64,000 nt of DNA from Erythrobacteraceae bacterium (GCA_024642525.1 JAHEAX010000059.1:186001-250000); one strand, 5' to 3'; shown: positions 1-11,632, counted from the stretch's first letter. Program-made: numbers and translations. The notes: generated from the letters alone by a model not told the origin.

Positions 1-45
1 GACAAGGTGACGTGAGCGGCCCGTTGGGCTAGAGATTCGCGCCAA

Positions 46-1710
46 ATGCTGACTCAGCTATCCATCCGCAACATCGTCCTGATCGAGGCGCTGGACCTGT
101 CCTTTTCCGGCGGGCTTGGCGTGCTGACGGGGGAAACGGGCGCGGGCAAGTCCATCCTGCTCGACGCGCTTGGGCTGGTGCTGGGCAACCGTGCGGAAAC
201 ATCGCTGGTGCGCGCCGGTGCGGAACAGGCAAGTGTCACTGCCAGCTTCGAATTTTCGCGTATGCCTGACCAGATAAAGCAAGTGCTGGCCGATGCCGAG
301 ATAGAAACAGAACAGGGCGAACCGCTGATCCTGCGCCGACGTATCAAGGCAGATGGCGGGTCCAAGGCTTTCGTCAACGATCAGCCTGTCGGGGTTGCGC
401 TGTTGCGCGAACTTGCGCCGTCACTGGTCGAATTGCACGGTCAGCATGATGATCGCGGCTTGGTGAACCCGCGCGGACACCGCGCCCTGCTGGACCAGTT
501 CGCCGATTCCGATGTGTCGGGCGTGGCATCGGCATGGCAGGCATGGCGCAAGTCGGCCGATCGGCTGGCCGAAGCGCGCAATGCCGTGGATCAGGCCAAG
601 GAAGACCAGGACCTGCTGTTGGCATATCTGGCCGAATTGACGGAACTGGAACCCCAGGCAGGCGAAGAAGCGCGGCTGGCAGGCGCGCGATCGGATATGC
701 AGAAAGGCGAGAAGCTTTCGGGCGATCTGGAAGAACTCCGCCATATCTGGGAAGGGTCGAATTCGCCGCTTGCCTCGCTCAGGACAGCTGCGCGAAAGCT
801 GGACCGCATCGCGCCGGAACATCCGCTGCTTGCAGAAGCGCTGGCCGCGCTTGACCGCGCCGTGATCGAAGCAGGTGAGGCAGAGGACAAGCTCAACGAA
901 GCAGCCGGCGCGCTATATCACGATGCCGAAGCGCTCGACATTGCCGAAACGCGGCTGTTTGAACTGCGCGCGCTGGCGCGCAAGCACCGCTGCGAAGTGG
1001 ATGCATTGCCCGAATTGATGCGGTCCATGCGCGAACAGCTGGATGCGATCGAAGGGGGCGAGGCAGAGCTTGATTCCCTCGAAGCGGCAGAGCGCGACAC
1101 GCACCAGATTTACCGAGCGCGGGCCGAAGCGATGCATGCCAACCGCGTGACTGCCGCCATGCGGCTTGATGATGCGGTGGCAAGCGAACTTGCCCCGCTC
1201 AAGCTAGATGCGGCACGTTTCAAAACGGCTGTCTCGGACCTGCCGGAAGACCGCTGGGGCCCGAGCGGGATGGATGCGGTCGAATTCCTCATCGCTACCA
1301 ATCCAGGCGCGGATTTTGCGCCGCTGGGCAAGATTGCCTCGGGGGGCGAACTATCGCGCTTTATCCTGGCGCTGAAGGTGGCGCTGGCGGAAAAGGGCGG
1401 GGCTGCCACCATTATTTTCGACGAAATCGACCGCGGTGTGGGCGGCGCGGTTGCCAGCGCCATTGGTGAACGGCTGGCACGCCTTGCAGATGGCGGGCAG
1501 CTGCTCGCCGTCACGCACAGCCCGCAAGTCGCCGCGCGCGGCGGTCAGCACTACATGATCGCCAAATCATCCCACGGGACGGTGACCAGAACCTCGGTCG
1601 CTCTGCTCGATTCTGCAGGCCGCAAGGAAGAAATCGCCCGGATGTTGTCGGGCGCTGAAATCACTGCAGAGGCCCGCGCACAGGCTGACCGCCTTCTGGC
1701 AGGTGTCTGA
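46..1710 (+). CDS. recN: DNA repair protein RecN
   Basis: RecN is an SMC-like ATPase that acts at DNA double-strand breaks in recombinational repair. The 554-residue product has the usual family length. A Walker A motif (GETGAGKS, residues 29-36) opens the N-terminal ATPase lobe, followed by a helical coiled-coil middle (about 150-350). The C-terminal lobe carries the ABC signature (SGGELSR, about 431-437), Walker B (IIFDEID, about 456) and an H-loop (VTHSPQVAARG, about 490). The ATG at 46 begins the conserved MLTQLSIRNI start. It ends 5 bp from the convergent DUF2165 gene. The upstream gene lies outside the window. Confidence 0.97.
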   Translation: MLTQLSIRNIVLIEALDLSFSGGLGVLTGETGAGKSILLDALGLVLGNRAETSLVRAGAEQASVTASFEFSRMPDQIKQVLADAEIETEQGEPLILRRRIKADGGSKAFVNDQPVGVALLRELAPSLVELHGQHDDRGLVNPRGHRALLDQFADSDVSGVASAWQAWRKSADRLAEARNAVDQAKEDQDLLLAYLAELTELEPQAGEEARLAGARSDMQKGEKLSGDLEELRHIWEGSNSPLASLRTAARKLDRIAPEHPLLAEALAALDRAVIEAGEAEDKLNEAAGALYHDAEALDIAETRLFELRALARKHRCEVDALPELMRSMREQLDAIEGGEAELDSLEAAERDTHQIYRARAEAMHANRVTAAMRLDDAVASELAPLKLDAARFKTAVSDLPEDRWGPSGMDAVEFLIATNPGADFAPLGKIASGGELSRFILALKVALAEKGGAATIIFDEIDRGVGGAVASAIGERLARLADGGQLLAVTHSPQVAARGGQHYMIAKSSHGTVTRTSVALLDSAGRKEEIARMLSGAEITAEARAQADRLLAGV

Positions 1711-1715
1711 AGCCC

Positions 1716-2201
1716 TTATTCCGCCTCGGGCTGACCAAGGTGGAGCAAGGTAAAGAAGCCAAGCGCGGCAAAGGTGAACGCGCTGCTTGCCGACCCTTCT
1801 CCAATTTCGGTCTGCCACATCTGATGCGCTGCTGAACCCAAAACGGTGAACAGGCCAAACCATGTGAAAATGGCCAGACCTGCACCCAGTTTTGCCATAT
1901 TCTTGGCCGCCGCGAATGCTGCTGCGTCCTTGCGCGCATTCCACAGCCGCATTGCGCCAAGCAGGCAGATGACAGCAGTTGCTGATTCCGCGATAAGCAC
2001 GGCAATCGTCGGTATCCAGGCCATGGCAGGTGACAGCGAAGGCAGGAAGGTTTTGGGATAAGCAACATGATCGGCATGGCTCAGCACATAGGCAAGGCTG
2101 CCATGCGCCCGATCAAGATTGACGAAGTTGTTGATGACGAAAAACAACGCCATCAATCCCAATAAAGCTGTGAATAGCGCCTTCAGATTTCGGTCGAGCA
2201 T
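1716..2201 (-). CDS. DUF2165-family small integral membrane protein
   Basis: A 161-residue protein with four predicted membrane segments (about 7-30, 60-87, 102-126, 140-156) and short polar loops. The pattern, including an ALFFVINNFVN first helix and HADHVAYP in the following loop, matches the DUF2165 family of predicted small integral membrane proteins. Its function is unknown. It lies between convergent recN and divergent ligA, 65 bp from the ligA start, so its promoter probably sits in that short gap. No catalytic motif is visible. Confidence 0.75.
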   Translation of the reverse strand: MLDRNLKALFTALLGLMALFFVINNFVNLDRAHGSLAYVLSHADHVAYPKTFLPSLSPAMAWIPTIAVLIAESATAVICLLGAMRLWNARKDAAAFAAAKNMAKLGAGLAIFTWFGLFTVLGSAAHQMWQTEIGEGSASSAFTFAALGFFTLLHLGQPEAE

Positions 2202-2218
2202 CGGTATCCCCCCAATAG

Positions 2219-4342
<2,124 letters not shown>

Positions 4343-4348
4343 CGTGCG

Positions 4349-5050
4349 TTATTGCTGGGTAGGTTCTACCCACTGCATCACTCCGCCTGCAAAAGGCGTC
4401 CACCAACCGGTCTTGATCCCGGCATCGGCAAGGGTGTCGCTGGTCCACTGGTTGCAGGTGTTGCCAAGCGTATATCGGCCGGGCGCATCGTAGAACACGT
4501 CATAATCAGTATAGCCGCGATAGACCTTGCGCGGCCCTGCTGGCGGCAAATCGGCCTCGATATTGCGGACGAGCCTTGCGTATTGCCGGGTGCTGATCCG
4601 CAGATTCCTGTGGTCTGGCCCCGGCGCAGGCCGGACATAATGCGCAACATGGAGCAGTCCATCGCCGCCCACCGTCACCACCCGCAGCGCGGTTGCCGGA
4701 GAAAGGTCGGTCCATTCAGGCGTATTCAGGAAAACCTCGCGTTCGCCCCAGCTGATCGACACATGGGTATAATCACGGTGCGGTCCGGGTAGGTCGCTTG
4801 CCGGAAAATTGGTCCGCCAGTCTTTCTGAGGGGTTACCAGTGGCAGGACCAGTGCGGTGTGGATGCCGTTGGTTTCGACCATGATGGTGATCCCATGTTC
4901 CGGTTCCTGCCAGCCGGAATTTCGCGGGATGGCTGCGCCCACCCAAGCGCTGATCAGGAATAGCGCCAGAAGGACAGCCGCCGCGCAACTGGCGCGCACC
5001 AGCCATTTCAGGATGCTTTTGACAGGTCTCGCCGACGGCTTTGCAGTCAT
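4349..5050 (-). CDS. DUF2459 (TIGR02117-like) membrane-anchored protein
   Basis: A 233-residue protein with an N-terminal membrane anchor (about 12-40) and a periplasmic domain typical of DUF2459, a family of unknown function. Family-like stretches include GITIMVETNGIHT, VSISWGEREVFLN and the C-terminal NTCNQWTSDTL, whose Cys and Asn-Gln resemble a nucleophile site seen in NlpC-like folds; that comparison is inference. The ATG at 5050 overlaps the prmA stop by 4 bp (ATGA), so translational coupling favours it over the ATG-less extension to 5074. It is the last gene of an SDR-prmA-DUF2459 minus-strand run. Confidence 0.75.
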   Translation of the reverse strand: MTAKPSARPVKSILKWLVRASCAAAVLLALFLISAWVGAAIPRNSGWQEPEHGITIMVETNGIHTALVLPLVTPQKDWRTNFPASDLPGPHRDYTHVSISWGEREVFLNTPEWTDLSPATALRVVTVGGDGLLHVAHYVRPAPGPDHRNLRISTRQYARLVRNIEADLPPAGPRKVYRGYTDYDVFYDAPGRYTLGNTCNQWTSDTLADAGIKTGWWTPFAGGVMQWVEPTQQ

Positions 5051-5961
5051 GCTTCGCGGCGTTTGCGCAGCCACAGGATTGACCAGTCGCCATTCACCAG
5101 CCGCGCGGCAAGACGGAAGCCTGCCCTGCGATATGCGCTGCGAACCTGCGCTTCCTGCGTGGTCAGCAACCCGGCCAGAACCAGACTGCCGCCTGCAGGC
5201 ACCGCAGCGGCGAAATCGGGCACCAGTTCCACCAGCGGCCCTGCGAGAATATTGGCGAGCAGCAAATCATACGGTCCGCGCGCTTCGATCAGCGGATGGT
5301 CCATTCCATCTGCGACCACCATGGTCAGTTGGCCGGGGCCTGCGCCCATCGGAACATGGTTGGTTGCGCAGTTTTCCTCGACAACAGGTACGCAAACGGC
5401 GTCGATATCGGTCGCCAGCGCCAATGCACGGGGCCACAGCGCCAGCGCACCAAACGCCAATAAACCGGTGCCGCTGCCAATATCGGCAATATTCCGCGCC
5501 TGCACGCCGCGGCGTTTCATGGTGGTCAGCATCGCAAGGCAACCCGCAGTCGTTTCATGCTGGCCGGTGCCGAATGCCTGGCTCGCCGGAATGACCAGGT
5601 CTGTAATGCCTTTTTGGGTGCATGGCGGATGGTCCGGCGAACGGACATGGAAACGCCCTGCGCGGATCGGCTCCATTCCGCGCTGGCTCAATGTCAGCCA
5701 GTCAGTGACGGGTATTTTCTCGACCGAAAAGGCGGGTGCCTTACCTTGGAACAACTTTGTCAGTGCTTTCTTTTCAACCGCGCCTGGTTTGCGCGGGCAC
5801 CATGCTTCCAGAACCCATTCGTCGGGCTTGTCTTCGGCAATTTCGCTGCCCGAAATAACCAGTTCGGGGTCCCAGTCCTCAATCTCGTCATGGGCTAGCA
5901 AGGCGGCCTGCACCACAGGCTTCGGCGCAAATCCCGATAGCTTCCAGCTTTCAGCGGACAT
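5047..5961 (-). CDS. prmA: Ribosomal protein L11 methyltransferase PrmA
   Basis: SAM-dependent methyltransferase that modifies ribosomal protein L11 at lysines and the N-terminus. The 304 residues include the family's AFGTGQHETT block (about 129-138), the SAM-binding DIGSGTG (about 160-166), the acidic ATDID at the next strand and the catalytic LLLANILAGPLVEL motif. ATG at 5961 (MSAESWKL) is preferred to the GTG at 5970. It overlaps the end of the upstream SDR by 11 bp. The gene is part of a tight minus-strand run. Confidence 0.93.
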   Translation of the reverse strand: MSAESWKLSGFAPKPVVQAALLAHDEIEDWDPELVISGSEIAEDKPDEWVLEAWCPRKPGAVEKKALTKLFQGKAPAFSVEKIPVTDWLTLSQRGMEPIRAGRFHVRSPDHPPCTQKGITDLVIPASQAFGTGQHETTAGCLAMLTTMKRRGVQARNIADIGSGTGLLAFGALALWPRALALATDIDAVCVPVVEENCATNHVPMGAGPGQLTMVVADGMDHPLIEARGPYDLLLANILAGPLVELVPDFAAAVPAGGSLVLAGLLTTQEAQVRSAYRRAGFRLAARLVNGDWSILWLRKRREA

Positions 5962-6661
5962 AGCTGGCACCGTTTGCGTCCAGCGTTGCGCCGGTCATGC
6001 TGGGCGGGGCATCCAGCGCGCAAAATGTTGCAATGGTCGCAATTTCTTCAGGCTCTGCCACACGGCCGAGCGGGATGTCTGCCAACAGCCCGGGTCCGCC
6101 GCGACTGGATAGATAATCGCCTGCCATCGCGGTGTCGGTAAAACCGGGGGTAATTGCGAAGCTCAGGATCGATTCCTTCGCATAGGCACGGGCAATGGTC
6201 TTGTGCATGGCAAGCATACCGCCCTTGGCGGCGGCATAGTGCCAGTGTGCTGGCGAATCGCCGCGATGGCCGGCGCGGCTGGCGATGTGGACAATCCGGC
6301 CCGGAACGCCGCGCTCCTGCCAGTGACGAACGGCGAAACGGGAAAGCTGTGCTGCAGAAGTGAGGTTGACCCGCACCGTGTCTTCCCAACCCGCCAGCCA
6401 GTCATCATCGGTGGAATCGAGCGGAGTCGCGGAAAACAGCCCGGCATTGTTGATCAGCACATCCAGCGTGCCGCCGCTGCGTTCCAGCGCTGCCTGCCAC
6501 AATTCTTCGGGTGCGCTTGCATCCGCAAGGTCGGCACCTATCGTATCTGCATCATGGGCGCGTGAAGCATGGCCGATAACGGTCGCGCCGCGGGCCTGCA
6601 GCTGCTTGCGGATGGCGGCACCAATGCCGCGGCTGGAACCTGTAAGAAGTATGTTTGTCAT
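5951..6661 (-). CDS. SDR-family oxidoreductase
   Basis: A classical short-chain dehydrogenase/reductase of 236 residues. It has the Rossmann TGSSRGIGAA motif (about 7-16), INNAG in the middle, a Ser then YAAAK catalytic pair and a C-terminal tail ending TLDANGASYVR. Similarity to FabG-like 3-oxoacyl reductases is general, so the substrate cannot be named. It is the first gene of the run leading to prmA and the DUF2459 gene and is divergent from sdhC, with about 124 bp between the two starts. Confidence 0.88.
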   Translation of the reverse strand: MTNILLTGSSRGIGAAIRKQLQARGATVIGHASRAHDADTIGADLADASAPEELWQAALERSGGTLDVLINNAGLFSATPLDSTDDDWLAGWEDTVRVNLTSAAQLSRFAVRHWQERGVPGRIVHIASRAGHRGDSPAHWHYAAAKGGMLAMHKTIARAYAKESILSFAITPGFTDTAMAGDYLSSRGGPGLLADIPLGRVAEPEEIATIATFCALDAPPSMTGATLDANGASYVR

Positions 6662-6785
6662 GGAAGAACACCGATAATCGCGGGATGGCTGTAAAGATAG
6701 ACGCCTTATCCTTTGTCCCGCGCCTTGCCTAAGCCGCCTGTTTCGCTAAGGAAGCGCCTAGAAATTGCACAACCGGAAAACCCAT

Positions 6786-7166
6786 ATGGCCGAACGTCCA
6801 CTATCACCGCATCTGAGCATCTGGAAATGGGGGCCGCATATGCTGGTTTCCATCCTGCACCGGATTACCGGCGACGGGTTGGCGCTGGTCGGGCTGGGGG
6901 TGCTGGTCTGGTGGCTGGGCGCAATTGCCAGCGGACCGGACGCCTATACGACTTTCAGCGATGTCATGACTTCGCCGCTGGGCTATATCGTGCTGGTTGG
7001 CCTCAGCTGGTCGTTCTTCAGCCATATGTGTTCGGGCCTGCGCCATTTTGTGATGGACCTGGGTGCTGGATACGAACTCGATACAAACCGCATCTGGTCC
7101 ATCGCCAGCCCGATCCTCGGCATTCTGCTGACGGCTGGGTTCTGGGCGCTAGTGCTGTACGCTTGA
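6786..7166 (+). CDS. sdhC: Succinate dehydrogenase cytochrome b556 subunit SdhC
   Basis: Membrane anchor subunit of complex II, binding heme b and ubiquinone. The 126-residue protein begins MAERPLSPHLSIWKW and has the typical RPLSPHLxIW start, SILHRITG before helix 1, and HMCSGLRHFVMD, which supplies the axial heme histidine. Three membrane helices are visible. ATG 6786 gives the family N-terminus; the upstream in-frame ATG at 6765 adds seven unlikely residues. It opens the sdhC-sdhD-sdhA operon. Confidence 0.95.
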   Translation: MAERPLSPHLSIWKWGPHMLVSILHRITGDGLALVGLGVLVWWLGAIASGPDAYTTFSDVMTSPLGYIVLVGLSWSFFSHMCSGLRHFVMDLGAGYELDTNRIWSIASPILGILLTAGFWALVLYA

Positions 7167-7178
7167 GGATATTGGATA

Positions 7179-7562
7179 ATGGGTAACGGAACCTCCATCG
7201 GCCGCGTGCGCGGCCTCGGCCCGGCGCACCACGGCGCGCATCACTGGCTCCTTCAGCGCTTCACCGCAGTCGGCAATCTGCTGCTGGTGCTTTGGTTTGT
7301 CGCATCGCTGGTGATGATGCAGGACCTTGGTTATTCCGCCGTGCGCGAATGGCTTTCCAAGCCGCTTTCCGCCACCGCCATGGCGCTGCTGCTGGTCAGC
7401 ACGTTCTGGCACGCACGCCTTGGCCTGCAGGTGCTGGTTGAAGATTACGTCCACACGCCGGGCAACAAGTTTGCTGCCCTGCTGCTGCTGAACTTTGCCG
7501 CATTGGGCGGCGCTGCATTCAGCATTTTCTGTGTTGTCCGCATTGCATTGGGAGCTGCCTGA
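7179..7562 (+). CDS. sdhD: Succinate dehydrogenase membrane anchor subunit SdhD
   Basis: Second hydrophobic anchor of complex II (127 residues). It has an N-terminal [12 protein letters not shown] segment, three membrane helices and the family pattern [15 protein letters not shown], whose His and Asp-Tyr region contributes to heme and quinone binding. It starts 12 bp after sdhC, and its last base is the A of the sdhA ATG, giving a one-base TGATG overlap and tight coupling. Confidence 0.93.
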   Translation: MGNGTSIGRVRGLGPAHHGAHHWLLQRFTAVGNLLLVLWFVASLVMMQDLGYSAVREWLSKPLSATAMALLLVSTFWHARLGLQVLVEDYVHTPGNKFAALLLLNFAALGGAAFSIFCVVRIALGAA

Positions 7563-9376
7563 TGGCCGCTGATACTTCCGCCTACAAGATTATCGACCAC
7601 ACTTATGACGTAGTCGTCGTGGGTGCGGGCGGTTCGGGCCTGCGCGCCACCATGGGCGCTGCCGAAGCTGGCCTTCGCACTGCCAATATCTCCAAGGTTT
7701 TCCCGACCCGCAGCCATACTGTTGCAGCGCAGGGCGGCATTGCCGCCAGCCTGGGCAACAATACCCCCGACCATTGGTCGTGGCATATGTATGACACGGT
7801 AAAGGGGTCTGACTGGCTGGGCGATCAGGACGCGATCGAATATCTGGTTCGCGAAGCGCCGCAGGCGGTTTACGAGCTGGAACATGCAGGCGTTCCGTTT
7901 TCCCGTAACGAAGACGGCACCATCTACCAGCGCCCGTTCGGCGGCCATATGCAGAATATGGGCGCAGGCCCGCCAGTGCAGCGCACCTGCGCCGCGGCTG
8001 ACCGCACCGGCCATGCCATGCTTCACGCGCTCTATCAGCAGAGCCTGAAGTATGATGCGGACTTCTTCATCGAATATTTCGCCATCGACCTGATCATGAA
8101 GGACGGCAAATGCGTTGGCGTGATCGCCATGTGCATGGATGATGGCACCATTCACCGTTTCCGCAGCCACTCGGTCGTTCTGGCCACAGGCGGCTATGGC
8201 CGCTGCTATTATACCGCGACTTCAGCCCACACCTGCACCGGCGATGGCGGCGGCATGGTGCTGCGCGCTGGCCTGCCGTTGCAAGACATGGAATTCGTGC
8301 AGTTCCACCCGACCGGCATTTACGGCGCGGGCGTGCTCATTACCGAGGGCGCACGCGGTGAAGGTGGCTATCTGACCAACTCAGAAGGCGAACGGTTCAT
8401 GGAACGGTACGCCCCGTCCGCCAAGGATCTCGCCAGCCGCGACGTTGTATCACGCTCCATGGCGCTGGAAATGCGCGAAGGGCGCGGCGTTGGTCCTGAA
8501 AAGGATCATATCTACCTGCATCTTGATCATATTGATCCGAAGGTGCTGGCAGAAAGGCTGCCCGGCATTACCGAAAGCGGCAAGATTTTTGCCGGTGTCG
8601 ACCTGACGCGCCAGCCACTGCCGGTAACGCCAACGGTCCATTACAACATGGGCGGCATACCCTGTAACTACCACGGTGAAGTCGTAACCATCGGCGCGGA
8701 TGGCAATCCTGAAACGGTCATTCCAGGCCTGTTCGCCGTTGGCGAAGCAGCCTGTGTTTCCGTGCACGGTGCAAACCGCCTCGGTTCCAATTCACTGATC
8801 GATCTGGTGGTGTTTGGCCGTGCGACCGGCCACCGTCTCAAGGAAATCATCAAGCCCGGCACATCGCATGACGAACTGCCTGCTGACAGTGCCGATATGG
8901 CGCTGGGCCGTCTTGACCATTTCCGCCACGCCAATGGCGGTTCGCCAACGGCGGAAATCCGTTCGGAAATGCAGAAGACGATGCAGAAACATTGCGCCGT
9001 GTTCCGTGACAGCGCTCTTCTTGCTGAAGGCGTTGAGATGATGAAGAAAACCAACAAGCGGATGGAAGATGTCCACGTCTCCGACCGCTCGCTGATCTGG
9101 AATTCGGACCTGATCGAGACGCTGGAGCTCGACAATCTGATGGCGCAGGCTTCTGTCACCATCAATTCTGCGGAAAACCGCAAGGAAAGCCGCGGCGCCC
9201 ACGCGCATGAAGATTTCCCCGAGCGTGACGACAAGAACTGGATGAAGCATACTGCCGTCTGGTTCGAAGGCTGGGGCGGCAAGGGCGGCGATGTGAAGAT
9301 CGATTATCGCCCGGTCCACGAATATACGCTGACGGACGATATCAAATATATCGAACCCAAGAAGCGGGTTTACTGA
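7562..9376 (+). CDS. sdhA: Succinate dehydrogenase flavoprotein subunit SdhA
   Basis: Catalytic FAD subunit of complex II, oxidising succinate to fumarate. The 604 residues include the dinucleotide site [12 protein letters not shown] (about 17-29), the covalent flavin site [10 protein letters not shown] (His about 52), the substrate-binding [21 protein letters not shown] block and the C-terminal IEPKKRVY that is standard for the family. It is the last gene of the operon: a perfect terminator starts 13 bp after the stop, and sdhB is not next to it. Confidence 0.98.
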   Translation: MAADTSAYKIIDHTYDVVVVGAGGSGLRATMGAAEAGLRTANISKVFPTRSHTVAAQGGIAASLGNNTPDHWSWHMYDTVKGSDWLGDQDAIEYLVREAPQAVYELEHAGVPFSRNEDGTIYQRPFGGHMQNMGAGPPVQRTCAAADRTGHAMLHALYQQSLKYDADFFIEYFAIDLIMKDGKCVGVIAMCMDDGTIHRFRSHSVVLATGGYGRCYYTATSAHTCTGDGGGMVLRAGLPLQDMEFVQFHPTGIYGAGVLITEGARGEGGYLTNSEGERFMERYAPSAKDLASRDVVSRSMALEMREGRGVGPEKDHIYLHLDHIDPKVLAERLPGITESGKIFAGVDLTRQPLPVTPTVHYNMGGIPCNYHGEVVTIGADGNPETVIPGLFAVGEAACVSVHGANRLGSNSLIDLVVFGRATGHRLKEIIKPGTSHDELPADSADMALGRLDHFRHANGGSPTAEIRSEMQKTMQKHCAVFRDSALLAEGVEMMKKTNKRMEDVHVSDRSLIWNSDLIETLELDNLMAQASVTINSAENRKESRGAHAHEDFPERDDKNWMKHTAVWFEGWGGKGGDVKIDYRPVHEYTLTDDIKYIEPKKRVY

Positions 9377-9388
9377 CCACCGAAATCT

Positions 9389-9427
9389 GGCCGGATGGAA
9401 CCAAGGTGTTCCATCCGGCCCTTTTCT
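9389..9427 (+). terminator. Rho-independent terminator of the sdhCDA operon
   Basis: A perfect 13-bp inverted repeat, GGCCGGATGGAAC (9389-9401) with GTTCCATCCGGCC (9408-9420), closed by a 6-nt loop and followed by CTTTTCTT. It begins 13 bp after the sdhA stop, so transcription of the operon should end here. This supports the reading that the operon lacks sdhB. Confidence 0.93.
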
Positions 9428-9585
9428 TCGTAGCTTTGTCATGAGCGGTAACATCGGGCCGGTAGCGCGCTGCCGACTCTGTGACTGCGCGCCTTGCCAA
9501 TGAAAAAGTGCTGATTTCAGCCCCGCAAACCTGATAATTTGCATACGAAAAGAGGATCTTAAAGCCATTCATCAGGCATTCAGTT

Positions 9586-9616
9586 TACAAGTGTAGTCAT
9601 TACGCCTACAGATGTA
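9586..9616. promoter_or_regulatory. Tandem BlaI/MecI-type operators
   Basis: Two palindromes of the form TACA-N2-TGTA sit upstream of the BlaI-like gene: TACAAGTGTA (9586-9595) and TACAGATGTA (9607-9616). Their centres are 21 bp apart, two helical turns. BlaI/MecI repressors are known to bind TACA/TGTA dyads as dimers, so these are probable autoregulatory operators. They end 24 bp before the start codon at 9641. Confidence 0.8.
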
Positions 9617-9640
9617 ATCTCAATGCCGGGGAGGGCATGA

Positions 9641-10027
9641 ATGCCTGCGAATAACGATAAGCCAGAACGCATTAGCGAAGCTGAACACGCAGTCATGGAA
9701 GCCCTGTGGCAGCGTAGCCCGCTGACAGCTTCGGAGGTGTGCGACGAAGTTTGCGACACACGCGAATGGAGCCTGGCAACGGTCAAGACATTGCTGTCCC
9801 GCCTGGTTTCGAAACAGGCCGTATCGACCAAACCCGATGGCCGGCGCTTTCTTTACAGCCCGCTGCTGGAACGGACCGAATATACAGGTTCGGAATCGCG
9901 GCGGCTGGTTGACCGGTTGTTTGGTGGCCGTGCCGCGCCTTTGTTTGCCCAATTGGCGGAAGCAGAGGCTCTGACAGAGGATGATCTTTCAGAAATGGAA
10001 GCTCTGCTGCGGGAGCTGAGGAAATGA
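9641..10027 (+). CDS. BlaI/MecI-family transcriptional repressor
   Basis: A 128-residue winged-helix repressor (Penicillinase_R family). The N-terminal DNA-binding domain shows the family sequence ISEAEHAVMEALW, then LTASEVCDEV and SLATVKTLLSRLVSKQAV (recognition helix, about 50-67), followed by a dimerisation tail. Family members are inactivated when their partner M56 protease is activated. The stop overlaps the start of the M56 gene by 4 bp (ATGA). Two TACA-N2-TGTA operators precede it, which implies autoregulation. No beta-lactamase gene is adjacent, so the regulated process is unknown. Confidence 0.92.
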   Translation: MPANNDKPERISEAEHAVMEALWQRSPLTASEVCDEVCDTREWSLATVKTLLSRLVSKQAVSTKPDGRRFLYSPLLERTEYTGSESRRLVDRLFGGRAAPLFAQLAEAEALTEDDLSEMEALLRELRK

Positions 10028-11577
10028 CCGGCTGGTGGATTGAAACGCTCGTCTGGACTGGTCTGCTGATCGGGCTGGTTCTGCTGCTGCGTGGCACGGT
10101 TTCGCGGCATATGGGGCCGCAGGCTGCTTATGCACTGTGGCTGCTGCCGTTTCTGCGCCTGGTTCTGCCGCCGCTGGTGCTGCCGGCATGGCTTGCACCT
10201 GCACCGGAAGCCGCGCCCGAATACGCTCTCTATGTCGTCGATGCTTCTGCCGCGCCGCTGGACCAGGCTACGGCTGTTGCCGCCGAACCTGCGGCATGGG
10301 CCTCGATAATTCTGGCTGTCTGGCTTGCTGGCGCAGCCGTGTTCCTTGCGGTTCGCTTTACCGGTTATTTCCGGATGCGCGCCGCCATGCTGATGGAGGG
10401 TCGCCCGGTGGGCGAGGTCGGGGCGGTGAGGTTGGTTGAAACACCTGCAGCCACTGCCCCGATTGCCTTTGGCGTGCTGGACAAGGTGGTTGCGCTGCCT
10501 ACCGGCTTCATGGCCATGCAGGACAGGCAGCGGCGCGATCTGGCGCTGGCTCACGAACTGGCCCACCACGGCGCAAATGACCTGCTCGCCAATATGGCAG
10601 CGCAGCCTTTGTTTGCGCTTCACTGGTTCAATCCGCTGGCTTGGCTGGGATGGCGTGCCATGCGCCGTGACCAGGAAGCGGCCTGTGATGCCCGCGTCAT
10701 TGCGCAGTGCGGATCGTCCGAAAAAGCCACTTACGCCGCGATAATCGCCGGTTTTGCCGCGGGGCCGAATGTCGCCCTAGCTGCGCCGATGGCATGCCCG
10801 ATTTTGGGCGAAAAAAGCATAATCCATCGTTTGAGGAGCCTGACAATGTCCGATATTTCACCCCGTCGCCGCCTGGCTGGCCGCATACTGATCGGCGCCG
10901 CCGTACTGGCGTTGCCGATGACCGCGACCATTTCCTACGCCGAAGGTCTGACCGAGCCGAATGCGCCGCCAGCACCTTTTGCGCCGCCTGCGCCGCCATC
11001 GGCACCGCAGGCACCTGATGCGCCGCTGATGTGGCAATCAAGCGACGGCACGGAATTCGAGCAGGTTTTCGAAGTGGAAAGTGATGGTGAAGATGGCGCA
11101 GAAGCAGGCCAGAAGAAGGTCCGCCGGGTCATCCGCATGAGGCAAGCTGCTGATGCCGAAGGCCAGGAGAAGATGGCAAAGGAAATGGAAATCAAGATCC
11201 GAAAGCTTGAAAATCTTGCAGAACTCAAGCAGTTGAAGAGTATCGAAGCCATGGAATCCCTCCGTCATCTGGAGGAGCTGAAGAGTATCAAGGAACTTGA
11301 TGGCAAGCACATCGCCATGATCGTCCGCAAGTCGATGGAAGATGTGCCCAATGTCGTCATATCTTGCGAAGGCGAAAGCTTCGTCAGTGAAACGAAAAGC
11401 AAAAATGGCCGTCAGATGATCAAGATCTGCACCGACAAGGTGGGGGCAGAGGCGATCAAGGGCATGAAGGAAGCGCGAGCAGAAATCGCAAGAGAAAAGG
11501 AACTCGATAGCGAAACCCGCGCCGAAATCCTCAAATCGCTCGACGAGCAGATTGCAACGATGGGCAAGAAAAACTGA
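10024..11577 (+). CDS. BlaR1/MecR1-like M56 membrane metallopeptidase
   Basis: A 517-residue membrane zinc protease paired with the upstream BlaI-like repressor. N-terminal membrane helices span about 5-25, 33-60 and 93-115. The zinc site is HELAHH (about 177-182) with a downstream EAACDARV (about 219) that supplies the third ligand. A last helix (about 288-308) leads to a Pro-Ala-rich linker (APPAPFAPPAPP) and a charged, coiled-coil-prone C-terminal region (about 350-517). The penicillin-binding sensor domain of true BlaR1 is absent. So the ligand, if any, is not evidently a beta-lactam; that is inference. Confidence 0.88.
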   Translation: MTGWWIETLVWTGLLIGLVLLLRGTVSRHMGPQAAYALWLLPFLRLVLPPLVLPAWLAPAPEAAPEYALYVVDASAAPLDQATAVAAEPAAWASIILAVWLAGAAVFLAVRFTGYFRMRAAMLMEGRPVGEVGAVRLVETPAATAPIAFGVLDKVVALPTGFMAMQDRQRRDLALAHELAHHGANDLLANMAAQPLFALHWFNPLAWLGWRAMRRDQEAACDARVIAQCGSSEKATYAAIIAGFAAGPNVALAAPMACPILGEKSIIHRLRSLTMSDISPRRRLAGRILIGAAVLALPMTATISYAEGLTEPNAPPAPFAPPAPPSAPQAPDAPLMWQSSDGTEFEQVFEVESDGEDGAEAGQKKVRRVIRMRQAADAEGQEKMAKEMEIKIRKLENLAELKQLKSIEAMESLRHLEELKSIKELDGKHIAMIVRKSMEDVPNVVISCEGESFVSETKSKNGRQMIKICTDKVGAEAIKGMKEARAEIAREKELDSETRAEILKSLDEQIATMGKKN

Positions 11578-11632
11578 AGACCCTTGTTTACCGCAATCCA
11601 GTCGCGGTCAATCATGTCGGGTTTTCAGCCAG

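Noticed and set aside
1-45. Possible 3' end of an upstream gene (for example bamD, often before recN)
   Set aside because: Only 45 bases are visible; several stop codons occur and no protein tail can be identified.
9641-11577. Beta-lactam resistance locus
   Set aside because: No beta-lactamase or penicillin-binding protein gene is adjacent and the protease lacks a penicillin sensor domain.
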